Shown here in pieces: positions 24,977 to 37,660 of a DNA stretch of 64,000 nt (within the stretch, counting starts at the first letter, position 1; each line of letters opens with the position of its first letter). The notes beneath the pieces are model-generated. The model was not told where the DNA came from. It worked only from the letters and a program-made list of their open reading frames with translations, and ran no database searches. The stretch is from Thermoguttaceae bacterium. Its GTDB lineage: Bacteria; Planctomycetota; Planctomycetia; Pirellulales; Thermoguttaceae. The stretch is from assembly GCA_017434455.1 (NCBI GenBank), contig JAFRFG010000057.1, forward strand, positions 120,412 to 184,411. The letters run 5' to 3'. A program made the translations under genes and the position numbers.

Positions 24977-27382
24977 GTGACCCCATTGGCAAAAAAGTCA
25001 GAAGATAAATCCAGTAAAAAGAACAGGCGCCGCGGCCAAAACTCCTTCGTTTGGGGAGAGGTCGACGAGGTTCAGCAGGAAGAAGGATCGTATATCGTTC
25101 CGGTGAAGAAGCCGAGCAAGCGTCGCGTGGACAAAAGAGAAACGACCTTGACGGTCGAAAATCCTCAGGCCGATCTCTACAAAAAGAAGAAAAAGACCGC
25201 CGCCGTTCGAGACGACGGCGGTCTGGAACTTCCCAGTTACGGGATGCACTTGGTGGAGGACGAGGAAAACGACGAGTGCAGCATCTTTATGCACCGAGCC
25301 GAGGAGGCCGAGCAGCGTGAGCTCTTGAAGCGTTCGAACCGTTCGGCGGGAACCTCTCGAAAAAAGGGGGGAGATCAGGCCGCTGGCCCTGCCGAAGACA
25401 GGCAAGATACTGCGAAGGACCCTCCCAAGCGTTCGAAGCGGCGCGGTGCCCTGGGGCGCGGTGAATCTTCCCGAGCGGAAGAGCCCAACAGTGCCGGGAC
25501 GAAGAGTCCCGGAACAAAGAACGCCGGGACAAAAAACGTCGGGAAAAGGAGCGCCGAGCCCAAGAGCACGCAGCCGAAGGCCTTGCCGACACCCGAACCG
25601 GACAGCTGCGCCGACTTTTTGGCGGTGATCCGGGCCAAGGCGACCGGCAAGCTGCGCCAGTTTGGTTTTTCCGACGAGTGGATCCGCCAGCGTGTTCCCC
25701 GCCGCGACAGCGTGGAGGACGCGCTGGGGCTCTTATCGGCTCTGTTGGACGCCCGCCTGCGTCTGGTTGACTGCGAACCGGCGCCGCGGCCGGGCGGTGC
25801 CTCGGTCAAAGATGCCGCCGACGCCAAAGATGCCGCTGACGCCAAAGACGCTCCCCCGCCGCCGGTTAAACCCGCTCGCCCGGTGAGGGGGGCCGCTCAA
25901 GCGGCCCCAGTCAGCCAGGCACCGGAGGAGCCAATCAATCCCTTCGAGGGGTTCGAGTTCGAATCGGTGATTTCTCCCGGCGACGAGCCGACAGAAGAGT
26001 CGGCCGCCGCGCCGCAGCCCCAGTACGCTCCCGAGCGCCCCGCGCCTGCGCAGCGGCCCGCGCGCAAAACGAAGAAAGCGCAGCGGCAGCTTCCGATGGA
26101 AGATCCCGCGGAACCACAGGCCGAGTCCGCGCCGTCGGATGAGCCGGTACCATCGGATGAGCCGGCGCCGTTTGGCGGCCTGCAGCTCTCGGAAGGAATG
26201 CTCTCGGCGCTGCGCGACGCCGCCTATACCACTCCGACTCCGATTCAGAGGGAGACGATTCCGCGGATCTTCGCCGGGGTTGATCTTCTCGGTCAGTCGA
26301 AGACCGGGAGCGGCAAGACGGCGGCGTTTATGATCCCGATCATCGAGCAGGTCTACTCCTGCGAGAAGGGAGATATGCCGGTGGCTTTGATCGTGGTCCC
26401 GACCCGCGAGCTGGCGGTTCAGATTCGCGATGAGACGGTAAAACTCTCAAGTAACTTCGAGATCGTGACGGTCGCCTGCTATGGCGGCAAGCCGATCGCC
26501 GATCAGATCCGCAAAATGAGCCGCGGGGTCGATATCGTTATCGGAACCCCCGGGCGCATCCTCGATCTGGTCAAGCGCCGCGCGTTGGATTTAGGTCATT
26601 TGCGCTGGGTCGTTCTGGACGAGGCCGACCGGATGCTCGATATCGGTTTTCGTCCCGATATCGAGCGGATCTTGAAGCTCACGCCGACCAATCGTCAGAC
26701 ACTCCTGTTTAGCGCGACCCTCCCCGATCCGGTCATTCGTTTGGCGAAACGGTACATGACCGATCCGGAGACGTACAATTTCAGCGAGAGTGACATCGCC
26801 GCCGAGACGATCGAGCAGTTCTACATGACGGTCGACCGCGAGAGAAAGTTCGAGGCGCTGATGCGTCTGCTTGAGCAGGAGAATCCGACCCAAGCGATCA
26901 TTTTCTGCCGAACCAAGAGGATGGTCGACCGACTTGGCCAGAATTTGGCGAAACGATACAAGGGAACCACGGCCGCTATCCATGGCGATCTTACCCAGTC
27001 GGCCCGTGATCGGATTATGCGCGATTTCCGTCAGGGGAAGATCGCGCTTTTGGCGGCGACCGATGTCGTTGGCCGAGGGATCGACGTTTCGGGGATTTCG
27101 CATATCATCAACTACGATATCCCGCAGTTCTGCGACGATTACGTTCATCGGGTCGGCCGAACCGGCCGGATGGGGCGCGAGGGGGTTGCCTTTACCTTGG
27201 TGACTCCCGATGAGGGGGCGGAACTGACCCGGATCGAAATGCGGATCAATCGCCTTTTGAAGCGGTTCGAGCTGAAAGATTTCGAGGCCTTTATACGGCC
27301 GGGGGATGAGAGCGCCGAACCGCCCAAAGAGCCGAAACCGATCTACGGCCGCCCGATACGGCGGGTTCGCCGGGCTTTGTGA
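24977..27382 (+). CDS. DEAD-box RNA helicase with a long disordered N-terminal extension
   Basis: 801 residues. The core (about 400-775) has all DEAD-box motifs: Q motif region TPTPIQ, motif I SKTGSGKT (near 440), Ia PTRELA, GG, TPGR, DEADRMLD (548 on), SAT, and in the second domain IIFCRTK, HGDL, ATDVVGRGIDV and HRVGRTGR (near 725). It is nearest to RhlE/CshA-type helicases, which remodel rRNA and mRNA in the cold or in degradosomes. The first 390 residues are highly charged and low-complexity: Lys/Arg-rich at the start, then short GTK repeats, KDAAD repeats and Pro/Ala runs. Start is GTG 24977, or TTG 24986 (MAKKSEDK...), which fits an AAAGAG site better. Confidence 0.93.
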   Translation: MTPLAKKSEDKSSKKNRRRGQNSFVWGEVDEVQQEEGSYIVPVKKPSKRRVDKRETTLTVENPQADLYKKKKKTAAVRDDGGLELPSYGMHLVEDEENDECSIFMHRAEEAEQRELLKRSNRSAGTSRKKGGDQAAGPAEDRQDTAKDPPKRSKRRGALGRGESSRAEEPNSAGTKSPGTKNAGTKNVGKRSAEPKSTQPKALPTPEPDSCADFLAVIRAKATGKLRQFGFSDEWIRQRVPRRDSVEDALGLLSALLDARLRLVDCEPAPRPGGASVKDAADAKDAADAKDAPPPPVKPARPVRGAAQAAPVSQAPEEPINPFEGFEFESVISPGDEPTEESAAAPQPQYAPERPAPAQRPARKTKKAQRQLPMEDPAEPQAESAPSDEPVPSDEPAPFGGLQLSEGMLSALRDAAYTTPTPIQRETIPRIFAGVDLLGQSKTGSGKTAAFMIPIIEQVYSCEKGDMPVALIVVPTRELAVQIRDETVKLSSNFEIVTVACYGGKPIADQIRKMSRGVDIVIGTPGRILDLVKRRALDLGHLRWVVLDEADRMLDIGFRPDIERILKLTPTNRQTLLFSATLPDPVIRLAKRYMTDPETYNFSESDIAAETIEQFYMTVDRERKFEALMRLLEQENPTQAIIFCRTKRMVDRLGQNLAKRYKGTTAAIHGDLTQSARDRIMRDFRQGKIALLAATDVVGRGIDVSGISHIINYDIPQFCDDYVHRVGRTGRMGREGVAFTLVTPDEGAELTRIEMRINRLLKRFELKDFEAFIRPGDESAEPPKEPKPIYGRPIRRVRRAL

Positions 27383-27428
27383 TCGCGCGAAACATCCCGT
27401 GACAGCGTTTCATTTGTTCGGATAAGCT

Positions 27429-27845
27429 ATGAATATCAACGATTTGAAAGAGGTTCGATACGACAAGGCGATTGCCTTGCGTGACGCGGACAAAGTGGAT
27501 GAGGCGCTGGAAGCGATGCAGGCGCTTCTGGCCGATTTTCCCGATTACGCCTTGGCCCAGTTGGCTATCGCGGCGCTGTACGCCAAGAAGGGGCTGCCGG
27601 AGGCCGCGTTTTCCGCCGCGGTCAAGGCCTGTCGTCTCGATCCGAAGAACCCGTTCTTCTATACAGCCCTCAGTTCCCTGGCGATCAAAGCCGGTCACCA
27701 TCAAGAGGCCGAGGAGGCGCTGATGAAGGCCCAAGAGATCCGCTTTAATATCCAAATCGAGAAGATGCGTGCGCTCAAGGAGCAGGAAGACAGCGCCTCC
27801 GCGGCGTGCGAGTCGACCCAAGAGCAAGACGAAACGCAAAAGTGA
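27429..27845 (+). CDS. Small TPR-repeat protein
   Basis: 138 residues, soluble, no signal peptide. Two to three tetratricopeptide units are visible: YDKAIALRDADKVDEALEAM, then ALAQLAIAALYAKKGLPEAA and NPFFYTALSSLAIKAGHHQEA. A Glu/Gln-rich tail follows. TPR proteins mediate protein contacts; the partner is unknown. It lies 46 bases after the helicase gene and 29 before the response regulator, so the three are probably co-transcribed. Confidence 0.8.
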   Translation: MNINDLKEVRYDKAIALRDADKVDEALEAMQALLADFPDYALAQLAIAALYAKKGLPEAAFSAAVKACRLDPKNPFFYTALSSLAIKAGHHQEAEEALMKAQEIRFNIQIEKMRALKEQEDSASAACESTQEQDETQK

Positions 27846-27874
27846 ACTCCCTTCGCGCAAAAGGAGATGGTGAG

Positions 27875-28357
27875 ATGTCCGATAACGAGGCGAAAAGCGT
27901 GACAAAAGGCCGAATTTTAATCGCCGACGATAACCCCGTCAATCAGGAACTTCTGGAGGCCTATCTCCAGGATCAGGGGTACGAGATCGAGTTCGCCTCC
28001 GATGGTATCGAGACGCTCGAGAAAGTTTCCTCGTTCAAGCCCGATCTGATCCTGTTGGATGTGATGATGCCGAAACTCAGCGGTTTTGAGGTCTGCGAGA
28101 CGCTCAAAAAGTCGCCGGGGTCAAAGCAGATTATGATCCTGATGGTGACGGCCCTGGCGGAGTTGGGGGACATTGAGCGCGCGGTCTCGGCCGGGTGTGA
28201 CGATTACCTCAGCAAACCGGTTCATCAGCTCGAGCTGGTCAAGCGTGTGGAGAATCTTCTGAAGCTCAAATCGATCACCAACGAGCTGGAGCGGCTGCGC
28301 CGCTACATCGATTCGATGGAAGACGCGATGGGCCCCCAAAGCTCTCCGCAAGAGTGA
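27875..28357 (+). CDS. Single-domain response regulator
   Basis: 160 residues from the ATG at 27875, with AAAGGAG 8 bases upstream. It is one receiver (REC) domain with the acidic pair D18-D19, phospho-acceptor D62 in LLDVMMP, T92 and K114 in YLSKP, followed by a helical tail of about 30 residues with a coiled-coil look (NELERLRRYIDSMED). There is no output domain, so it likely signals by protein contact, as CheY-type and PleD-like receivers do. No kinase gene is adjacent; an orphan histidine kinase lies at 50489. Confidence 0.88.
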   Translation: MSDNEAKSVTKGRILIADDNPVNQELLEAYLQDQGYEIEFASDGIETLEKVSSFKPDLILLDVMMPKLSGFEVCETLKKSPGSKQIMILMVTALAELGDIERAVSAGCDDYLSKPVHQLELVKRVENLLKLKSITNELERLRRYIDSMEDAMGPQSSPQE

Positions 28358-28388
28358 CTTTTTAAGAGTTAACCACAGACAAACAATA

Positions 28389-28410
28389 ACGCGCGTGCAA
28401 AAAAGCGCGT
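28389..28410 (+). promoter_or_regulatory. Hairpin in the tyrS leader
   Basis: ACGCGC (28389-28394) pairs with GCGCGT (28405-28410) around an A-rich loop, 25 bases before the tyrS start. It could be a weak attenuator or an mRNA stabiliser. No T-box features were seen. Confidence 0.3.
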
Positions 28411-28434
28411 ACGGGATAGCAGAGCAGGAAAACA

Positions 28435-32104
<3,670 letters not shown>

Positions 32105-32139
32105 AAGCCCTCTCTTCCTTCGGGCGCCTCGGCTTGCTC

Positions 32140-32168
32140 TTGCCCGATTTTGCTTTTTTCTCTACAAT
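32140..32168 (+). promoter_or_regulatory. Promoter of the foldase gene
   Basis: TTGCCC (32140-32145), 17-base spacer, TACAAT (32163-32168), 44 bases before the start at 32213. Confidence 0.6.
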
Positions 32169-32212
32169 CCCCCTTGTTTTGTTTATCCACCAACCCAGGG
32201 AGGGGAGGGAGT

Positions 32213-34126
32213 ATGAGATTCTTTCGTTATGGTACCACGGTCTCGATCGCGGCCGCTGTCCTTTTGTTTGTCGGGTCCGTCTGTGTTTTTGGGGCCGGCC
32301 GTGTCGAGAAGGTGGCCCAGGCGACCGTCGAGAAGGTGGCCGACGGCAATCCCGTCAGTCAGCCGCAAAAGGTCGTCCTCCCCGAGATCGTCGCCGAGGT
32401 CAATGCCGAGAAGATCACCCGCGATCAGCTGACCGCCGAGTCGCTTCGCATCCATGGCGCCGAGGTCCTCGATCGGATTTTGAATCGGACCCTGGTGCTG
32501 GCCGAATGCAAGCGGAAGCAGATCTTTGTCACGCGTGACGACGTGAACAACGAAATCGCGAAGCTGGCCAAGACGAATCGGCTCTCGGCCGAGCTGTTCC
32601 TCGAGATGGTGAAAAACGACAGCGGCATGACCGCCGCGCAGTACTCCGAAGATGTCATCTGGCCCCGTCTGGCCCTGATGAAACTTGTCGCCAGCGAGCT
32701 GGAAGTGACCGATCAAGAGATCGAGAGGGAGTACATGAAGGCGTACGGCCCTTCGGTCAGTATGCAGATGATCTCCTGCAAGACCAAGGAAGACGCCGAT
32801 AAGGTCTACGCGATGGTTCAGGCCGATCCGAGTAAATTCGGCGATGTGGCGAAAAACTACTCCACCGATTTGGGGACCGCCGGCAATAAAGGGCGCATCC
32901 CCCCGATTCGTCACTATACCCTTCCCGACCCCGCGCTGGAGGATCGCTTCTTCTCGATGAACGAGGGGGATATTTCCGAGATCATCGGCCCCTATGGCCC
33001 GACGGCCGAGTACCTGATCTTCCGCTGTGAGAATAAATACGATTCGGTCGTTCCCCAGGATAAGATCGACCAGATCAAGGAGGCGCTGAGGAATAACGCG
33101 GTGAACGCCAAGCTCACCGGCGCGGCTCATGAGTTGTTTGAGCGGCTCAAGAAAGAAGCGAACGTGGTCAACGTCCTCAACGACGAGAAACTGCGTCAGC
33201 AATATCCGAAGGTCGCGGCCCTGGTCAACGGCCAGGCGGTCTATCTCGACGCGGTGATCGATAAGTGCCTGGAGCTTTACGCCAAGCAAGATATCGAGAT
33301 GATGATTCACCAGACCCTCATTCGTCAGGAATGCAAAAAGGTGATGATTCAGGTGAGCGATCAGGATATCGATACCGAGATCTGGATCCGCGCCGCCGAG
33401 ACGACGATGCCGAAAGAGGACGGCTCCCCCAATGTCGAGGAGTATCTCAAACGTGAGCTGGCGGCCTATCAGGTTCCCGAAGACGTCTATCGCCGCAATT
33501 TCGTCTGGCCGGCCCTGGCGGTCAAAAAACTCTCCGAACCGCTGGTGAAGATCACCGACGAGGACCTCAAAAAAGAATTCGACGCCCATTTCGGCGAGCG
33601 TGTTCAGTGCCTGGGGATCGTCCTGCGCGACGAGCGTCAGGCGCGGGAGGTTTGGCAGAAGGCCCGTACCATCCCGGCGCGTGATAATCGCAGCTTAGAA
33701 GAGGTCTTCGGCGATCTGGCGGCCCAGTTCTCGATCGAACCGGGAAGCCGGCAGATGCGCGGCCGGATCGACCCGATCAACAGAAGCGGCGATATGCCCG
33801 AGGTGGAGGAAGAGGCGTTCTCGCTGAAGCCGGGGGAACTGTCGAGCATCATTCAGGTCAACGCTCAGACGTTTGTGATTCTCTACTGCCAGGAGCGGAT
33901 CCCGGCGGAGGATGTCAAGTTTGACGACGTCAAAGAGAATATCGAAAACTCTGTGCGAAGGAAGAAAGAGATGGCCGCCGCCGACAAGTACTACCGCGAC
34001 CTGATCGAGCGTTCGGCGATCAATAACTTTGTGACGGGGCAGAAATTCACGCCCGGTTCCGCGGCGGGCGCCGCGCCGCAGGGTGCCCCGGCGGGGGGAG
34101 CTGCGGGGCAGCCGGCGGTGAAATAA
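32213..34126 (+). CDS. Periplasmic foldase with two parvulin-type PPIase domains
   Basis: 637 residues from the ATG at 32213, preceded by a GGGAGG-rich ribosome site and opening into a signal peptide (MRFFRYG, hydrophobic core to about 28). SurA/PrsA-like arrangement: an N-terminal helical chaperone segment, PpiC domain 1 (about 180-285; QMISCKTKEDAD, STDLGTAGNKGRIP), a second SurA-N-like helical part, and PpiC domain 2 (about 460-575; CLGIVLRDERQARE, MRGRIDPINRSGDMP). It ends in a Gly/Ala/Pro-rich tail. It probably helps fold outer-membrane proteins such as the porin and autotransporter here. Domain 1 has the G-G-K-G-like turn in altered form, so catalytic activity may be low. Confidence 0.82.
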   Translation: MRFFRYGTTVSIAAAVLLFVGSVCVFGAGRVEKVAQATVEKVADGNPVSQPQKVVLPEIVAEVNAEKITRDQLTAESLRIHGAEVLDRILNRTLVLAECKRKQIFVTRDDVNNEIAKLAKTNRLSAELFLEMVKNDSGMTAAQYSEDVIWPRLALMKLVASELEVTDQEIEREYMKAYGPSVSMQMISCKTKEDADKVYAMVQADPSKFGDVAKNYSTDLGTAGNKGRIPPIRHYTLPDPALEDRFFSMNEGDISEIIGPYGPTAEYLIFRCENKYDSVVPQDKIDQIKEALRNNAVNAKLTGAAHELFERLKKEANVVNVLNDEKLRQQYPKVAALVNGQAVYLDAVIDKCLELYAKQDIEMMIHQTLIRQECKKVMIQVSDQDIDTEIWIRAAETTMPKEDGSPNVEEYLKRELAAYQVPEDVYRRNFVWPALAVKKLSEPLVKITDEDLKKEFDAHFGERVQCLGIVLRDERQAREVWQKARTIPARDNRSLEEVFGDLAAQFSIEPGSRQMRGRIDPINRSGDMPEVEEEAFSLKPGELSSIIQVNAQTFVILYCQERIPAEDVKFDDVKENIENSVRRKKEMAAADKYYRDLIERSAINNFVTGQKFTPGSAAGAAPQGAPAGGAAGQPAVK

Positions 34127-34170
34127 AAATGATCCATCCCCTGCGTGACACAGTCCGAAAGACGTTTGCC

Positions 34171-34207
34171 GCGGCGCCGATAAAAAGGCGCCGCGTTTGT
34201 TTTTTTA
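34171..34207 (+). terminator. Rho-independent terminator of the foldase gene
   Basis: GCGGCGCC (34171-34178) pairs with GGCGCCGC (34187-34194) around an 8-base loop, followed by a GTTTGTTTTTTT tract. Confidence 0.85.
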
Positions 34208-34678
34208 CTCGTGATGATGGTGATCGTGCCCCTGATCGCCGTCGGTGTGCCGGTGCTCTTCGTGCTGGGTCTCCTGCGGGAGAAGCCAGCGCCGCAGTTC
34301 GGGGCTTTCGTGCGCCAGGCGGCGAATCTTCTCACGATCAAAGGCCTCTTGGGCCGCTTTCCCGCGCTGCTGCTCGGTCAGCGCCGCCAGACGAACCGCC
34401 TCTTGGCCGAAGGCCTTGTGGTGACGGTGAATGTAATCGTCGAACCAGACCAGGGGAGGCGCCGGCTGCGGCCACCAATGGGGGCCAATCGCCTTTTGAC
34501 GGGTATCCATCGCGGCACCGAGCGCCTCGAAGAGATAACAAATCAATTCTTCCTCCCCCAATTGGGCGATTCGCGGTGCCCCGCCGGCGAGGATACCGTA
34601 GAGAACCGTCTCCATGCGGAGGACAAAAGGCCAGTATTCCCGCGGGCAGTCGTCGTCGCCAAGAATCTTTAGGAACAA
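34205..34678 (-). CDS. Hypothetical protein with His-rich C-terminal tail
   Basis: 157 residues from a TTG at 34678 that has GAGGA about 8 bases upstream; no ATG with a good site exists nearby (an internal ATG 21 codons later is possible). No family recognised. The middle has a Trp/Pro-rich motif (PHWWPQPAPPLVWFDDY) followed by IHRHHKAFG. The last 20 residues are mostly His, Glu and Asp, ending HDHHHHE, a likely metal-binding tail. It is soluble with no signal peptide. It is the third gene of the ygiQ-like / nfo / this run, 36 bases after nfo. Confidence 0.6.
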   Translation of the reverse strand: MFLKILGDDDCPREYWPFVLRMETVLYGILAGGAPRIAQLGEEELICYLFEALGAAMDTRQKAIGPHWWPQPAPPLVWFDDYIHRHHKAFGQEAVRLAALTEQQRGKAAQEAFDREKIRRLAHESPELRRWLLPQETQHEEHRHTDGDQGHDHHHHE

Positions 34679-34714
34679 GGGGGTTTCCTCTTCGCGCGAT
34701 GGTTCGTTGGGTGG

Positions 34715-35584
34715 TTATTTGTTTTCCGCCAGCGATCGGAGGGTCCGGAGGTTGACCACATCCCAATCGAGCGGCTGACCGTCCAGTTCGGTGGTTCCCT
34801 TCGGGGTCTCGAGGTACATCGGGGTCTCGGCGAAGCGCGGATCGGTCACGATGAAACCGAACGGCTCCCGGCCGATTTTGCCATAGCCGATATGGGCGTG
34901 ACGATCGATCCGGGAGGCGTTTTCCCGAACCGAGTCGTTGAGATGGAACGCCCGGAGTCGATCGATTCCGATAATACGGTCGAACTCGGCCATCGTCGCC
35001 TCGTAGGCCTTCGGTGTGGAGAAGTCGTAGCCCGAGGCGAAGACGTGGCATGTGTCGAAGCACACGCCGAGCCGGTCGTTATAGGAGCAGCCGGCGATCA
35101 TCTCGGCGAGATGCTCAAACCGGCAGCCGAGGTTGGTCCCCTGACCGGCGGTCGTCTCCAGAAGGACCATGACCGACTTGGGGGAAGAAGCCAGGATCGT
35201 ATCGAGCGCCCGGACGACCGTCTCGATTCCCTCCTGTTCACTCGAGGTGGTGTAGGAACCGGGGTGGGTGACCACCGAGGCGATCCCGAGCCGTTCGGCA
35301 CGATGGAGTTCGTCGGCAAAAGCGGCGATCGACTTTTCGAGCAGGTCGCTTTTTGGGGAAGCCAGGTTGATCAGATACGAATCGTGGATGAGGGGAGATA
35401 TCAGCCCGGTTTGTTCCAGCGCTGAAGCGAACGCGTCCGCGGCCTGGTCGCTGATCGGCGCGCCGCGCCACTGGTTGCTGTTTTTGGAAAAAATCTGGAC
35501 GGTATCGAAACCGTTGGCGGCCGCGCGCGAAACCGCCTGGTGGAAGCCGCCGGCAATCGATTCGTGAACCCCGAAATAAGGCAC
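34715..35584 (-). CDS. nfo: Endonuclease IV (AP endonuclease)
   Basis: Nfo cuts DNA at abasic sites in base excision repair using three Zn ions. The 289-residue protein has the AP2 signatures: FGVHESIAGG, IHDSYLINLASP, VTHPGSY, LLETTAGQG, CFDTCHVFASGYD, FHLNDS and DRHAHIGYGKIG, giving the usual His/Glu/Asp ligands. The start is GTG 35584, with AGGAGA 8 bases upstream. It follows the ygiQ-like gene by 30 bases and is probably co-transcribed. Confidence 0.95.
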   Translation of the reverse strand: MPYFGVHESIAGGFHQAVSRAAANGFDTVQIFSKNSNQWRGAPISDQAADAFASALEQTGLISPLIHDSYLINLASPKSDLLEKSIAAFADELHRAERLGIASVVTHPGSYTTSSEQEGIETVVRALDTILASSPKSVMVLLETTAGQGTNLGCRFEHLAEMIAGCSYNDRLGVCFDTCHVFASGYDFSTPKAYEATMAEFDRIIGIDRLRAFHLNDSVRENASRIDRHAHIGYGKIGREPFGFIVTDPRFAETPMYLETPKGTTELDGQPLDWDVVNLRTLRSLAENK

Positions 35585-35614
35585 GGTTGATTCTCCTAAG
35601 GTCAGAGGGCTGGT

Positions 35615-37546
35615 TTATTTTCCCGGTCGGCCCGGATGCCGCCGCGGCGTTTTTCCGTTTTGGCCCGGGCGGCCGGGGCCGCGGCTGCCCCTCCGGAAAG
35701 AAGGTTTGTTTCCGGACGATCGTTTATTCTCAGCGGCGCGGTTTTTCTCTTCCCACCGCTGGCGCCTTTGCGCCTGTTCCTCCCGGAGGGCCTGGTTTTT
35801 TCTCTGGTGGCGCTTGATCTCGGAACTGCGGCGCAGATTCATCTCCGTGGTATAGGCCGGGATGAGGCACTGAGGACCGGAACCGATCAGATCGTTTCGG
35901 CCGGCGTCCTTGAGCGCCGTCTTCACGTCGAAGTAGTTGGCGCCGTCGAAATAGTCCAGGAGCGCCCGCTGCAGACGTCGTTCCCGAAGGCGGATGACGT
36001 TATGGACGGAAAGACCGGTGGTCGGGTCTTTCCCGAGGAAATGCATCGCGGTGACCAGCCCGAAGGGGGAGGGGACAAAGGAATCGACTCGTTCGGGCTG
36101 AAGATTATGACGATGGAGCGCGGAAATCAACTCGGCGATCTTCTCCAGCGTCGTATCGGGGACCGACCCGAGGAATCGCCGCGGACCGGGCGCTTCCCCC
36201 TCGCCTGTGGCGGGGATCGTCATGCGAAGAAACTCCGCGATCTCGGGGCGTATCCGGGCCGAGGAACAGACCACCGGCCATACGCATGAGGTACGGCCGC
36301 ACGCGTCGCGTGCCTCGGCGCTGGCGCAGCAGGGACGCCACGTCTTGAGCAGTTCGGCGACGGTGACGGCGTGCGATTCGGCGGCCAAACGGCGGAATTC
36401 CTCGGCCGCCTCGGGAACCTCGGCCAGAAGCGTTCGGCCAAAGTCCCCGCAGCGGGTTCCCAAGGCGCACATGGCGCATCCGCCGGCGCACCGCTCGGGG
36501 GCGGCGGAGGCGAGGGAATCGAGCCGCCGGACGATGGGAAGATCGCCCCCCTTGGCGGTCGCTTGAACGGTGCCGGTAAAGGTCAGCTTCGGCGCCTCAC
36601 CGGGGCTCTTCGAGGGGGGAAGGACGATAATGGCGTCTTCTTTGTGTTCCTGCAGGAAGGCGACTCCCTTGGCCGGATTGCTGTTTTTCTCGATCAGCGC
36701 GACCATCTTCCCGAACTGTTCGGCCGATGCGCAGGCGTCTTCGTAGCTGGGAAGATACAGAAGGGTGTCGGTCTCCTCAAGGAGATCTTCGGTGTGGTCG
36801 ATTCGATAGACCGTCCCCGGGATATCGCGAAGGGACTTGACCGTCTCGCCCCGGTCGAGCCGCCGCGCGGCTTCGACCAGGGCGCCGGGGGCGTCGTGCC
36901 AGCACAAAAGGGCGGCCCGGGCGTCGATGAGGGCCGGGCGCCTGAGTTTATTGAGGTGGAAGTCGTAATGGACGAAGCGGCGCGCCGAGGCCTCCTCGCC
37001 AAAGAGAATGACCGGGACGTTCGGGTAGGTGTCACCGGCGCGCTGGGCATACGCCAAAAGGGCGCGCGCCGGGCGCGTGCCCGGTTTTCCGCCGGGGGAA
37101 AACGGGTCGCAAAGGGGCTGATGCGTAACCGGATCACAGCCGTCCATCGAGTCGTACTGGCCGGAGGTGACCAAAAATGCCAGCCGCGGCCGGCCAAACC
37201 GCGTCCAGTCGTTCGGCCGGCGCGTGGACGGCCGCGCGAGGATTGCCACGCGGAAGCCGGCGGCCTCCAGCGAGCGGGCCACGCGGGCGGCGAGGATCGC
37301 CGGGTGATCGATGTAGGGGTCACCGGTGACCAGGACAAAATCGACTTCCCGCCAATGGCGCCGGGCAACCTCGCTGGCGGTCACCGGAAGGGGCTCCTCA
37401 CGGGGGACGGCCCGTTTTTCCTCCTCGCTCAAGGCGGGAGAAAGCGTGATTTCTTCGCGCGGGGGGCGAACCGTGTCGAGGCGTTTCGAAAAAGGACGCC
37501 TGGGGCGTTTGTTTGGGGAGTGCTTGGAAAATCTCGACGGGGACAT
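35615..37546 (-). CDS. YgiQ-family radical-SAM-like protein with shortened barrel
   Basis: 643 residues. The N-terminal domain follows E. coli YgiQ closely (VTGDPYIDHP, GFRVAIL, RPRLAFLVTSGQYDSMDG, TRPARALLAYAQRAG, VPVILFGEEASARR, HYDF, LLYLPSYED). A CX3CX2C cluster motif, C353-AGG-C357-AM-C360, sits where YgiQ has its radical-SAM site. The C-terminal domain is also clear (VDSFVPSPFGLVTAMHFLGKDP, RRLQRALLDYFD, LIGSGPQCLIPA). Between them the TIM-barrel part is much shorter, and I find no match to YgiQ's IASGVRYD to IAPEH region. Extra Cys pairs follow (RPCC, CGRTSC, VVC), partly matching YgiQ. The tail is very basic (Arg/Gly/Pro). Function of YgiQ itself is unknown. Confidence 0.75.
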   Translation of the reverse strand: MSPSRFSKHSPNKRPRRPFSKRLDTVRPPREEITLSPALSEEEKRAVPREEPLPVTASEVARRHWREVDFVLVTGDPYIDHPAILAARVARSLEAAGFRVAILARPSTRRPNDWTRFGRPRLAFLVTSGQYDSMDGCDPVTHQPLCDPFSPGGKPGTRPARALLAYAQRAGDTYPNVPVILFGEEASARRFVHYDFHLNKLRRPALIDARAALLCWHDAPGALVEAARRLDRGETVKSLRDIPGTVYRIDHTEDLLEETDTLLYLPSYEDACASAEQFGKMVALIEKNSNPAKGVAFLQEHKEDAIIVLPPSKSPGEAPKLTFTGTVQATAKGGDLPIVRRLDSLASAAPERCAGGCAMCALGTRCGDFGRTLLAEVPEAAEEFRRLAAESHAVTVAELLKTWRPCCASAEARDACGRTSCVWPVVCSSARIRPEIAEFLRMTIPATGEGEAPGPRRFLGSVPDTTLEKIAELISALHRHNLQPERVDSFVPSPFGLVTAMHFLGKDPTTGLSVHNVIRLRERRLQRALLDYFDGANYFDVKTALKDAGRNDLIGSGPQCLIPAYTTEMNLRRSSEIKRHQRKNQALREEQAQRRQRWEEKNRAAENKRSSGNKPSFRRGSRGPGRPGQNGKTPRRHPGRPGK

Positions 37547-37605
37547 AGTCGGTGACTTTATAACGTTTGATTGGCAAGGGGACGAAATTTCACCCGCTCG
37601 CTACT

Positions 37606-37633
37606 ATTCTATCTTATTCTAGCGCTTCGGCAA
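37606..37633 (-). promoter_or_regulatory. Promoter of the ygiQ-like operon
   Basis: Minus strand: TTGCCG (37633-37628), 16-base spacer, TAGAAT (37611-37606), about 60 bases before the start at 37546. Confidence 0.5.
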
Positions 37634-37660
37634 TTCAATCGCGCCGGGGAGGGGGGCTAT

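Noticed and set aside
25480..25860. Tandem repeat or CRISPR-like array
   Set aside because: The short repeats are in-frame codons for the GTK and KDAAD segments of the helicase tail and have no spacers.
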